A stretch of 36,498 nt of DNA from positions 1-36,498 of the forward strand of contig UQGP01000025.1 in the NCBI GenBank assembly GCA_900540625.1, written 5' to 3'. Shown piece after piece: positions 8,659 through 16,251 of this stretch. This DNA is from an uncultured Porphyromonadaceae bacterium. Lineage in GTDB: Bacteria > Bacteroidota > Bacteroidia > Bacteroidales > Muribaculaceae. Both the position numbers and the translations under genes were made by a program. Numbering within the stretch: position 1 is the first letter of the stretch; the number at the start of each line of letters is the position of its first letter. Below the pieces are notes generated by a model, which saw nothing but the letters and a program-made list of their open reading frames with translations, ran no database searches and was not told the DNA's origin.

Positions 8659-8740
8659 ATATAAGTGCATTATGCATATTTGACGGCCCTATTCCTGGCA
8701 GGGTTGCTCCCCAACAGAGCCCTGTTGCGCTTCAAGCCGT
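8632..8740 (-). ncRNA. Candidate small structured RNA, family unknown
   Basis: No ORF is supported here, yet the minus strand has a -7 element TAACTTTG (8752-8745) and, about 100 nt on, a hairpin plus TTTT terminator. Between them lies a fold: ACGGC/GCCGT (8740-8736 with 8687-8683) encloses a core that can form two exclusive hairpins. In one, 8703-8706 pairs with 8712-8715; in the other, 8712-8717 pairs with 8722-8727 over 6 bp. I compared it by eye with tRNA, SRP RNA, 6S and common riboswitches and found no match. It ends before the guaB promoter, so a free small RNA is more likely than a guaB leader. Confidence 0.45.
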
Positions 8741-8744
8741 GGGG

Positions 8745-8752
8745 CAAAGTTA
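8745..8752 (-). promoter_or_regulatory. -7 promoter element for the candidate small RNA
   Basis: The minus strand reads TAACTTTG, an exact TAnnTTTG match. The -33 region is only a T-rich stretch, so the promoter is half supported. Confidence 0.5.
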
Positions 8753-8793
8753 AGGATTATAGTTCAAACCTAAAAATCTTATGATGATTTTTA

Positions 8794-8816
8794 GCACCCG
8801 TTTTGACCTATACGCC
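8794..8816 (+). repeat. Dispersed repeat A, copy abutting the IS remnant
   Basis: The copy GCACCCGTTTTGACCTATACGCC ends exactly where the IS-derived segment 8817-8959 begins. Confidence 0.6.
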
Positions 8817-8959
8817 GAGAAAACGTATGGGTCTTTATTCATAATGGTCTGATACAGACCACAAAGTTAAATTCAAATCCGTTGACTCTCAAATCGCTTG
8901 CAATAAATTGAATGTCAACAATTTCAAAGAATTCTTATGATTTTTTAGTGGACACTAAT
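8817..8959 (-). mobile_element. Solo end of the IS4-family element (remnant)
   Basis: This 143-bp stretch matches 1227-1369 without gaps and with about 4 mismatches. It includes the terminal inverted repeat, the -7 element, the hairpin and the first 8 or so codons of the transposase, then stops abruptly at repeat A. The rest of the element is gone. It is therefore a deletion scar of a second insertion, not an intact IS. Confidence 0.9.
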
Positions 8960-9013
8960 AGATAGAAGATGTGGATGAACAGTTGGAAGTTTATAATTCT
9001 GAACTTCGAAATA

Positions 9014-9026
9014 GGCGTATAGGTCA
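9014..9026 (-). repeat. Core of dispersed repeat A, inverted copy
   Basis: GGCGTATAGGTCA is the exact inverted partner of the 13-base core at 8804-8816, so the solo IS end lies between two inverted copies of the core. Confidence 0.55.
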
Positions 9027-9123
9027 TTGCAGGGCGATTTGATAGTTGTTCACGCCTATGCTTTCAAGGGCACACTGTCGAAGTCAGTGAATGTGCCGCG
9101 CCGAGGCTCTGAGACCTCCGAGG

Positions 9124-9215
9124 ATGGATGGAGGCGTGGGGATGGATTGGAGCGAGGGGATAGCTGGGGGGTGAGGGAATGGATGGAGGTGTGGGGATGG
9201 ATGGGAGCGAGGGGG
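9124..9215 (+). repeat. G-rich imperfect direct repeat, period about 55 bp
   Basis: A block of about 36 bases beginning ATGGATGGAGG at 9124 recurs at 9179 with two or three changes. The plus strand is purine-rich, so the 3' part of a transcript running out of the minus-strand MBOAT gene would be C/U-rich and poor in G. No gene is supported between 8960 and 9338; open frames across this tract are low-complexity. Confidence 0.6.
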
Positions 9216-9258
9216 AAGGCGGGTGTCGCGATGTCTATTCCGGCGAGCTTGGCTACAT

Positions 9259-9292
9259 TGTCTGCTCTGACGATTTGTCTGCTCTGACGATT
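9259..9292 (+). repeat. Perfect 17-bp tandem duplication
   Basis: TGTCTGCTCTGACGATT occurs twice head to tail (9259-9275 and 9276-9292), 47 bp past the stop codon of the MBOAT gene. Confidence 0.85.
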
Positions 9293-9338
9293 AACCTTCT
9301 CCGGCGATACTGTGGCGACCGGAGTCGGTTGGAGCCGG

Positions 9339-10832
9339 TTAGTATTGGAGGTAGACGAAGGGTACGAGGTCGGCGGAACGCGTCTGTATGACGGCAAAGA
9401 TTACGGCGGCAAGGATAACGGCTTGCAGTACGGCGGGACATGCGCTGTATGTACGCTGTAGGCGTAGTGCCCATGTGTGCGGGCTCATGTGAAGCAATAG
9501 GCCTACAATGATGGCTATAAATACTAACGGGTAGGCGCTGACTACTTGCGGCAGCATATCCCAATGCATACTTTCGGAGATTTGTGTAAACATATCGCCG
9601 AGAGTTTCCATAGACGGTGCGCGGAATACGGTAAAGCCGATTACGACAAGTGAAAATGTAAGAATGATGTTGAAGGCGATGGCCGGCATTGTGCCTTTGA
9701 TCCATTGCGGCGTGTGCCATATTTTGCGCAGGAGCTTGTGTATTGCCAGAAGTGCGCCGTGGTAAGCTCCCCATATCAGATACATCCATGATGCGCCGTG
9801 CCATAGGCCGCCGATGACCATGGTGAGCATGAGGTTGGTGTACATACGTATTTGGCTGCATCTGTTGCCTCCCAGTGGTATGTATATGTAGTCGCGTAGC
9901 CATGTGGAGAGCGATATATGCCATCTACGCCAAAATTCGGTGGGGCTTTGGGATTTGAAGGGCGAGCAGAAGTTGTCTTTGAAGCGGTATCCCAGAAGAA
10001 GGGCTATACCTATGGCCATATCGCTGTATCCCGAGAAGTCGCAGTATAGCTGGAGTGTAAATCCGATGGACCCGAAGATGTTTTCTATACCTGAGTATAG
10101 GGAGGGGTTCTCGAATATTCGGTCGACGAAGTTGCCGCTGATGTAGTCTGCAATTATGACTTTTTTGACGAGGCCTGTCATAATAAGGAAGAATCCTTCG
10201 CCAATCATAGCGCGTGTGGCTTCGGCTCGTGCTTGTATTTGAGGTATGAGGTCGCGTGCGCGTACTACGGGGCCGGCAAGAAGCGGCGGGAAGAATGTGA
10301 GGAAGAATGCGTATTCCAGGAAATTGCGTACCGGGGTCATCTTGCCGCGGTAAATGTCCACAATGTAAGATATCGACCTGAATGTGAAGAAGGATATTCC
10401 GGCGGGCAGTATGATGTCGAGAGCATCAAAATGTGTACCCGTGATATTTGCAAATGTTTCGTATAGTAGGTTGAAGTACTTGAAGTACAAAAGCATACCT
10501 ACATTTACGACTACGTTTATGGCGACAATTGAACGTCTTACCCATCCGCGATCGGCGCACCCCATCCATCGTCCGAGGAAGTAGTCGCTGACACATACCC
10601 CCATAAGGATGAAGCAGCACTCGGCGCTGTTTTTGTAATAGAAGTATAGTGAGAACAGGATGACAAACACCATCTTGGCCGTATGGTGACGGCGCATCAT
10701 GCGGTATATGGCAAGGAATAATAAGAAAATGAGCATGAAAGCGCAGGTGTTGAACAACAGCGGATTATGGCTGTCGTACAGCAGCGCGCTTGTCAGCGCT
10801 TCGGTGTCTATCGATTGGGCTATATTTTCCAT
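9339..10832 (-). CDS. MBOAT family membrane-bound O-acyltransferase (AlgI/PatA-like)
   Basis: The 497-residue polytopic membrane protein has many hydrophobic helices, including the first near 30-45. MBOAT signatures are clear: LPAGISFFTFRSISYIVDIYRG (about 142-163), FFPPLLAGPVVRA (about 180-192), PTEFWRRWHISLSTWLRDYIYIPLGG (about 297-322, His315) and MVIGGLWHGASW with the invariant His345. Such proteins pass acyl groups, usually acetyl, across the membrane to cell-wall or exopolysaccharide acceptors. It is the last gene of a run with two SGNH proteins, which often act as the partner transferase or esterase. The acceptor cannot be read from the sequence. The C-terminus is followed by G-rich repeats on the plus strand. 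Confidence 0.93.
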   Translation of the reverse strand: MENIAQSIDTEALTSALLYDSHNPLLFNTCAFMLIFLLFLAIYRMMRRHHTAKMVFVILFSLYFYYKNSAECCFILMGVCVSDYFLGRWMGCADRGWVRRSIVAINVVVNVGMLLYFKYFNLLYETFANITGTHFDALDIILPAGISFFTFRSISYIVDIYRGKMTPVRNFLEYAFFLTFFPPLLAGPVVRARDLIPQIQARAEATRAMIGEGFFLIMTGLVKKVIIADYISGNFVDRIFENPSLYSGIENIFGSIGFTLQLYCDFSGYSDMAIGIALLLGYRFKDNFCSPFKSQSPTEFWRRWHISLSTWLRDYIYIPLGGNRCSQIRMYTNLMLTMVIGGLWHGASWMYLIWGAYHGALLAIHKLLRKIWHTPQWIKGTMPAIAFNIILTFSLVVIGFTVFRAPSMETLGDMFTQISESMHWDMLPQVVSAYPLVFIAIIVGLLLHMSPHTWALRLQRTYSACPAVLQAVILAAVIFAVIQTRSADLVPFVYLQY

Positions 10833-10867
10833 TGTCTAAATTGTGAGAGGGCATTCGGCCGTATATT

Positions 10868-12385
10868 TCAGCGGCGGCGTCTGCGCCTTCCCTTGTTTCG
10901 TTTCTTAGAAGGCTTGGTGCTTTTATATTTTTTCTTTGAGGAGCGTGATTTCTTAGCTGTGGCGGTGTGTTTTGTCGTCGATGTCGAAGTCTTAGACTCG
11001 TTAGATGCAGACCGTGAGGCGTCATTCTGCGGCTCGGCCGGAGTGGCTGATGCGGGGATTTTAGCAATGGCTTTGCCGGTGAGAGCTGCGTCCAGAGCTT
11101 CGGCCAGCAGGTCGCCTTCGAGGTGGTATCCGGTCCATGTTCGGTGTATGCGGTCGCCGCCGAGCAGGTGCGACGACAGCCATTGGGCGGAAGAGCCGTT
11201 TCCACCGGCGACATCGTACCAATCCCATGTGGCGATATGGTGTTGCTCGCCATATCGAAGTATGGCCGAGCGTAGGCGTGCGACGTTGCTGTTGACAGCG
11301 AAGGACCGTACTCGCTTTATTTTGGCTCGTCTGCGACGTTTGCGCCGCGTGCGCACGGTTGTGTATACACTGCGTTGGCATTCGGACGGAGTTGTCAGCA
11401 AGATGCGTACGCCGGGATTGTGTGTGCGTATGTCTGACACGAAGGCGTCTATTTGTCGCATGAAAGCCTCGTCTGAGATTTTTCCGAAAGCCTCATTCGT
11501 ACCCAGACTGACGATGACCAAATCCGGAGCAAGTTGTCGCAGTGAGGCTCCGAATCCACCTATACTGTTGTATTGAGAGAAAGTGGCGCCGTTGTTGCCT
11601 ATTGCGTGGTATCTGACGCCGTGGTCGTTGTGTCGCAGTTCGAAGCCGTAGATATTGGCTCCCGGGGCGTCTATCGTGATTGTACAAGCAGATACTGCAT
11701 GGTCGAGCACGGCAAGTGTGGCGTTGCTGCCATCTATAACGTCAAAATCGACTTCCTTCGAGCCGGCCGTGATAGCCGAAATAGAGATTTCGCCGCGTCC
11801 GTATACAGCAATAGCGTCAAAGGGTTGGGCGTTGGATATATCGAAAGATACCGCGGAAGCCGGCATAGCCAGAGATATACCCGTGAAGCCCATAGCGGTG
11901 GGCCACGGCGTTCGCATAAGTTTGGCTGATGCAAAGGATGCCGATGATGTGATGCGGTAGTCAACGGGCTGGTTTGTCCCCGCGAGGCGGAAGGGGGTTA
12001 TAAGGCCACGGCCGGCGCTACCATAACGACGTTGGAGGTGCCGTCTTACGCGCGAGGTGTTTCCTTCGGCCTGTATGTGCGAGTCGCCGATATGTACGAT
12101 ATCAAGGGTCCCGCGTCCGGCGGCTGCTTCGTGCAATATATGCCTCAGTCCCGACCAATCGGCGCCGTTGAGGCATATTCGGTTGGCATTGTAATGTATA
12201 AATGAGTATCGGCGCGATTCCGAACCGGTTTCGCGATCTTCGCCGAATACGGGATTGACGCGTACGTCTGCATCGGTTGTGTCCGGAGATGCAGCAATTT
12301 CCCCGGCCGAGGCTGCGCACGCAGTCGACGGCCTGATAGCAAGAGCAGCCAATGATAATGCTAATATGATAGAGCGCACAATCAT
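10868..12385 (-). CDS. Secreted SGNH/GDSL hydrolase with highly basic C-terminal tail
   Basis: The 505-residue protein has an N-terminal signal peptide (residues 1-24, ending ACA-AS). SGNH blocks are present: nucleophile Ser102 in HIGDSHIQ, a Gly/Asn region IGNNGATFSQY (about 262-272), GTNE at 295-298, and the catalytic pair Asp411/His414 in DRIH. Two features are odd. A basic insert at about 345-360 (RTRRKRRRRAKIKRVR) lies before the last block, and residues 465-505 form a Ser/Thr/Lys/Arg tail ending in six arginines. It is probably an envelope O-acetyltransferase or esterase working with the MBOAT protein 35 bp downstream. The start overlaps the previous gene by ATGA. Confidence 0.88.
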   Translation of the reverse strand: MIVRSIILALSLAALAIRPSTACAASAGEIAASPDTTDADVRVNPVFGEDRETGSESRRYSFIHYNANRICLNGADWSGLRHILHEAAAGRGTLDIVHIGDSHIQAEGNTSRVRRHLQRRYGSAGRGLITPFRLAGTNQPVDYRITSSASFASAKLMRTPWPTAMGFTGISLAMPASAVSFDISNAQPFDAIAVYGRGEISISAITAGSKEVDFDVIDGSNATLAVLDHAVSACTITIDAPGANIYGFELRHNDHGVRYHAIGNNGATFSQYNSIGGFGASLRQLAPDLVIVSLGTNEAFGKISDEAFMRQIDAFVSDIRTHNPGVRILLTTPSECQRSVYTTVRTRRKRRRRAKIKRVRSFAVNSNVARLRSAILRYGEQHHIATWDWYDVAGGNGSSAQWLSSHLLGGDRIHRTWTGYHLEGDLLAEALDAALTGKAIAKIPASATPAEPQNDASRSASNESKTSTSTTKHTATAKKSRSSKKKYKSTKPSKKRNKGRRRRRR

Positions 12386-13824
12386 TTGAGAGCGGTGATG
12401 ATAGCTTTGTAAAGCATTATGGCCAGGCGGCTGCCGCCTTTGGCGTTGAGGTGTATATAGTCAGGATTTATTTCGCCGGCTTCGCGCCATTCGATGGCAG
12501 CATTTTCGCCGCCCATAGCCGCGCGAGTGTCCCAGAACAATGCGCCGCCGAAACGTGCGGCGTCACGTTGGGCATCCACCATGGCTTGCGCCGTAGGTAT
12601 GGACTTGACTTGTGTACCCGATTTTTGTCCTCGGTCGCCGATACCTATGACCATAATGTCTGCGTTGGGGTAGCAGGCGCGCAGACGCTGTATCAGCGAA
12701 ACCATCAGCTTGGAGTATCCTCCATAAGACTTCTGCTTGGAGGTCAGAGCATTGATGCCGTATTCGATGATTATCAGGTCGTAATCGACGTATTGGCGCA
12801 TTTGCGCTGCAAGGTTGATGTTGGTTTTGCGGTTTGCCACGCCCGAATTGCCTCGTAGTGACATACAGTCGACAGAGATGCCGATGGCGCTATCGAGGTA
12901 TGCGCCCAAGACGACGATGCCCGGCGTAGTGGTTGAGATATCCGCTTTCTTGGTCATTCCTTCAACTCGAATGCATTGTACGTCAGGCGATGCCGCCAAT
13001 GTATATGTGTTTGTTCCGCCGTCGGTGGTTATGGCGATGCTACCCCCTTCAGGGGCTATGCACAGTAAGCGGGTGAGCGACCATCCCGCTTCGCCCTTGG
13101 CGGCTTTGAAAGACGTCTGCGACTTGGATGTGCTGACAAAATATTCGCCTGAAAGCGAGCGATAAGCGTCTTTGGCATTTTTGCGGATATCCACTTGTTT
13201 CCATCCCGAGCATGTCTGCCGTATGGTGCGTCTAAATCCGGGGATTTCGCTTTGCATATACATATATCCAACGCCTGAGCCGCCGTAGACTTTACGCAAA
13301 TCGCGGCGCAGGTCTCCGGTGAGGATATCTCCCTCGATATAGCTGTCGCCGATGACGGCTATGCGTGCATGCTTACCCGCGGCAATGGCAGAGCGCAGTC
13401 GATGCAAGCCCGCTTGCGACGCCGTATAATCCTCGATGAGTACGTCTCCGGCCGTGTTGCGCGGAGCAGGTATAGCAGCCATGACGTGCGCCGAGTCAGG
13501 CATGGATGCCGTGTTTAACGGCCTGGTTGTACCTTTCGGTGTTGAGGTCGTGTCGCTTGCAACATGGCCGTGTTCTGATTCGCTGAGTGCGTGTTCCAAT
13601 TCGGGATCTACTATTTCTTCTGCCGTAGCTTTGGTCTCGCCGTTGTGGGTGATGTCTGCAAGAAGGTTGAAGTCCTTGATGTAGTTGTCGGTCCATTTGC
13701 CCCACGGGCATAGCGACAATGCAGCTATGATGGCGACGGCAAGTGCAAGTACAGCGAGTGCGCGCGACGGCGCCGGCTTGTTTTGCTTATCTTGGTTCTG
13801 TTGTGTGTCTTTTTCGTTGTCCAT
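12382..13824 (-). CDS. Membrane-anchored SGNH/GDSL hydrolase
   Basis: The 480-residue protein has a short cytoplasmic start rich in Gln and Lys, one membrane helix (about 21-39) and a large outside domain. The SGNH blocks are GDSY (Ser161), the block III equivalent EYGIN, and the terminal DYIH with Asp455 and His458. A Ser/Thr-rich linker of about 100 residues precedes the domain. It belongs to the same superfamily as its downstream neighbour but is not a recent duplicate by eye. The pair together with the MBOAT gene suggests a three-part acyl transfer system. It starts 4 bp after the isochorismate synthase stop and overlaps the next gene by 4 bp, so translation is probably coupled. Confidence 0.87.
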   Translation of the reverse strand: MDNEKDTQQNQDKQNKPAPSRALAVLALAVAIIAALSLCPWGKWTDNYIKDFNLLADITHNGETKATAEEIVDPELEHALSESEHGHVASDTTSTPKGTTRPLNTASMPDSAHVMAAIPAPRNTAGDVLIEDYTASQAGLHRLRSAIAAGKHARIAVIGDSYIEGDILTGDLRRDLRKVYGGSGVGYMYMQSEIPGFRRTIRQTCSGWKQVDIRKNAKDAYRSLSGEYFVSTSKSQTSFKAAKGEAGWSLTRLLCIAPEGGSIAITTDGGTNTYTLAASPDVQCIRVEGMTKKADISTTTPGIVVLGAYLDSAIGISVDCMSLRGNSGVANRKTNINLAAQMRQYVDYDLIIIEYGINALTSKQKSYGGYSKLMVSLIQRLRACYPNADIMVIGIGDRGQKSGTQVKSIPTAQAMVDAQRDAARFGGALFWDTRAAMGGENAAIEWREAGEINPDYIHLNAKGGSRLAIMLYKAIITALK

Positions 13825-13828
13825 TTGG

Positions 13829-14923
13829 TCAAATGCTGTTGAGGATAGAGTGCAGAAGCCCCGAAGCCTTTAATGTCGTTTCGTCTCGCTCGGCTTCGGC
13901 GTCCGAATTTTCTAAAATACCGCTGCCGGTAAATATGCAGTATTGCCCTCGGTCGTCGGTATGGGTACACCGCAGAGTTACAAAGGCTTGGGCCGTCGTG
14001 TCATCCTCTACGGATATATACCCGCCGTAGAGCCGCCGCGGATGTCTTTCGTACTTGCGAATGAGGGCCAACGCGGCTTCGCGCGGCCATCCGCCGAGTG
14101 CCGGGGTCGGACTAAGTATGTCCAAAAGCTCGCGATAGGCTTCGGGGGAAGCGGCGTTGCCGTATATATATGTGCAGATGTGAGTTACGGCGCCGCTGGC
14201 TACATTGCAGGTCGAAGTTCGGATGTCGTGTACGTGTGCCTTATTGAGTTGGCGAATGATTTCGTCGGCTACCATAGCCTGTTCGCGGATGTTCTTGGCG
14301 TCCCAACGGCACTTTCCGTCGGTCGGCGTCGGCATAGTGCCTGCCAGAGCCATCGTCGATACGGCGCCGGAATGTAAATTCATATCCAGCAGTCGCTCGG
14401 GCGTCGAAACTATCCACGTCCCGGTCTCGGGCGTATGCAGCAGGATGTTGAAGTTGTTCGGCGTGTTCTTGAAATAATCCAAAGCCACGGCCACGGTGTC
14501 TTTGGCAAGAGCCTGTGACTGCCCGCAAATGATACGAGACAATACGGCTTTGCCTCCATTGGCGGCTACAGCGTGCTTGATGTTTTCGATATCGGCCATA
14601 TAAAGTGCCTCATCGGTGCTGTCGGTGCATACCGGCGCGGTCGTCTTTTCAGTGCCTGTGGCTCGGAACGCCTCGACGGGAGTGAGCCCGTTGTAGATTA
14701 CAATACCCGACGTGTAGGGACGGGCAAAGTTCACGGCGACGAGGCGGCGTGAGCTTAGACGCGGCTCATCGCCACATATCCAATGCAATCCGTCAGTTCC
14801 GGGTACGCTGTATATGGCAGCTCGCAACCCGGCAGTCAAGGCGTGACGCATGGCCGGGAGTATCTCCCGGTTAGCATAGCTCTGTAAGGGGCATGGCTCG
14901 CTGTCTGCCTGTGAAAATGTCAT
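13829..14923 (-). CDS. menF: Isochorismate synthase
   Basis: The 364-residue protein belongs to the chorismate-binding family and would convert chorismate to isochorismate for menaquinone. Diagnostic parts are the ALAGTMP loop (about 205), TPALGGWPREAA, the YERHPRRLYGGY segment and the C-terminal GSGILENSDAEAERDET. The N-terminal third is more variable, as usual in this family. No other men gene is adjacent. The gene sits between rimO and the SGNH genes, overlapping rimO by ATGA, which is an unusual position for it. Siderophore-type isochorismate synthase is the alternative, but no siderophore genes are near. Confidence 0.88.
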   Translation of the reverse strand: MTFSQADSEPCPLQSYANREILPAMRHALTAGLRAAIYSVPGTDGLHWICGDEPRLSSRRLVAVNFARPYTSGIVIYNGLTPVEAFRATGTEKTTAPVCTDSTDEALYMADIENIKHAVAANGGKAVLSRIICGQSQALAKDTVAVALDYFKNTPNNFNILLHTPETGTWIVSTPERLLDMNLHSGAVSTMALAGTMPTPTDGKCRWDAKNIREQAMVADEIIRQLNKAHVHDIRTSTCNVASGAVTHICTYIYGNAASPEAYRELLDILSPTPALGGWPREAALALIRKYERHPRRLYGGYISVEDDTTAQAFVTLRCTHTDDRGQYCIFTGSGILENSDAEAERDETTLKASGLLHSILNSI

Positions 14924-16227
14924 ACTAAAACTCCGATAAGATCGTAGGGAAGAGCCTCGGTGATTTTTACATTGACAAACATTCCCGGATGTATGTCCTC
15001 CGGTAGGCCTGCGCGTGGAATCAGGACCTCAGGGTCCACTTCGGGCGAATCCCATTGGCTGCGACAAGTGACGTATTCGTCTCCTATGCTGTCGACCACT
15101 ACCTCAATGGTCTGCCCGACTTTGGCGAGATTAATCTCGGCCGAAATTTCCTGCTGTTCCTTCATTAGGATATCAAGGCGACGTTGCTTCTCCTGCTCGG
15201 GGATATTGTCTTGATAATGAGTGGCGCCGTATGTACCCTCTTCCTCGCAGTAGGCAAAGGCGCCCATGCGTTCGAAGCGTTGTTCGCGGACAAATTCCAG
15301 CAAATCCTCGAATTCGGCCTCACCCTCGCCGGGAAAGCCCACCATAAGTGTGGTGCGGATGTGTATGCCCGGAACCTCACGGCGTATACGTGCAAGTAGT
15401 TCTACTGTTTCGGCACGGGTGATGTGTCGCCGCATATTTGCGAGTACCTTATCGCTGCTATGCTGTAGGGCAATGTCGAGATACTTGCAAATGTTGTCGT
15501 GCTTCGCCATCACCGGCAAAATTTCATAGGGAAAATCGGCGGGATAGGCGTAATGCAGACGTATCCAGTGTACTCCGTCGATGGCTGCGAGGCGTTCCAA
15601 TAGAGAAGCCAGAGCCCCTTTCAGTCCCAGATCTTGGCCGTAGCTGCTCAGGTCTTGCGCTATGATATTGAATTCGCGTACGCCGCGGCTTACCAGCGCT
15701 TGAACCTCTGCGACGATTTCGTCGGCCGGACGCGAATGGTGCCGGCCTGTAATCAGTGGTATGGCGCAAAAGGCGCAAAAGCGGTTGCAGCCTTCGCTGA
15801 TTTTTATGTAAGCGTGGTGAGGAGGGGTGGTGAGTACTCTTTCCCAAAGCGCCGACGACGGGTGCGCGTGAGCCAAATCGCGAGCCACGTCCACCCAGTC
15901 GAATTTTCCGTACCAGCGATCCACTTCCGGAATTTCGGCAGCCAATTCATCGCGATAGCGCTGTGATAGGCATCCCATCACGGTAAGGCCACCGATACGA
16001 CCTTGAGTACGCGCCTTAGCGCATTCCAAAATCATATTTATCGATTCCTCTTTTGCGTCGCCGATAAAGCCGCAGGTATTGATGATGACTTCGTCGGCTC
16101 CACTGACATCACTGCTGTTGTGGTCTACGGCAAATCCGGCATCGCTAAGCATACGCATCACCCTCTCGCTGTCCACGAGATTTTTGGAACAGCCCATGGT
16201 GATGATGGACACTCTTTTTTGCTCCAT
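14920..16227 (-). CDS. rimO: Ribosomal protein S12 methylthiotransferase
   Basis: The 435-residue radical-SAM enzyme adds a methylthio group to an aspartate of ribosomal protein S12. The N-terminal MTTase domain carries the three cluster-binding cysteines Cys13 (MGCSKNL), Cys52 (NTCGF) and Cys86 (MGCLSQ). The radical-SAM motif CxxxCxxC uses Cys147, Cys151 and Cys154. A TRAM-type domain closes the protein. Features such as GCSKNLVDSE and YAYPADFPYEI place it in the RimO and not the MiaB branch. It follows ftsY by 24 bp, a pairing I know from other Bacteroidetes. Confidence 0.95.
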   Translation of the reverse strand: MEQKRVSIITMGCSKNLVDSERVMRMLSDAGFAVDHNSSDVSGADEVIINTCGFIGDAKEESINMILECAKARTQGRIGGLTVMGCLSQRYRDELAAEIPEVDRWYGKFDWVDVARDLAHAHPSSALWERVLTTPPHHAYIKISEGCNRFCAFCAIPLITGRHHSRPADEIVAEVQALVSRGVREFNIIAQDLSSYGQDLGLKGALASLLERLAAIDGVHWIRLHYAYPADFPYEILPVMAKHDNICKYLDIALQHSSDKVLANMRRHITRAETVELLARIRREVPGIHIRTTLMVGFPGEGEAEFEDLLEFVREQRFERMGAFAYCEEEGTYGATHYQDNIPEQEKQRRLDILMKEQQEISAEINLAKVGQTIEVVVDSIGDEYVTCRSQWDSPEVDPEVLIPRAGLPEDIHPGMFVNVKITEALPYDLIGVLV

Positions 16228-16251
16228 ATCTATATTGCAGTCAAAAAGAGG

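Noticed and set aside
8683..8740. tRNA- or SRP RNA-like sequence
   Set aside because: There is no T-loop or acceptor pairing for a tRNA and no domain IV signature for SRP RNA, so I kept it only as an unknown RNA.
9027..9287. Plus-strand open frame over the G-rich repeats
   Set aside because: The translation is low-complexity and follows the repeat period, with no promoter or family likeness.
9259..9292. Start of a CRISPR array
   Set aside because: Two head-to-tail 17-bp copies with no spacers and no cas genes; a simple duplication.
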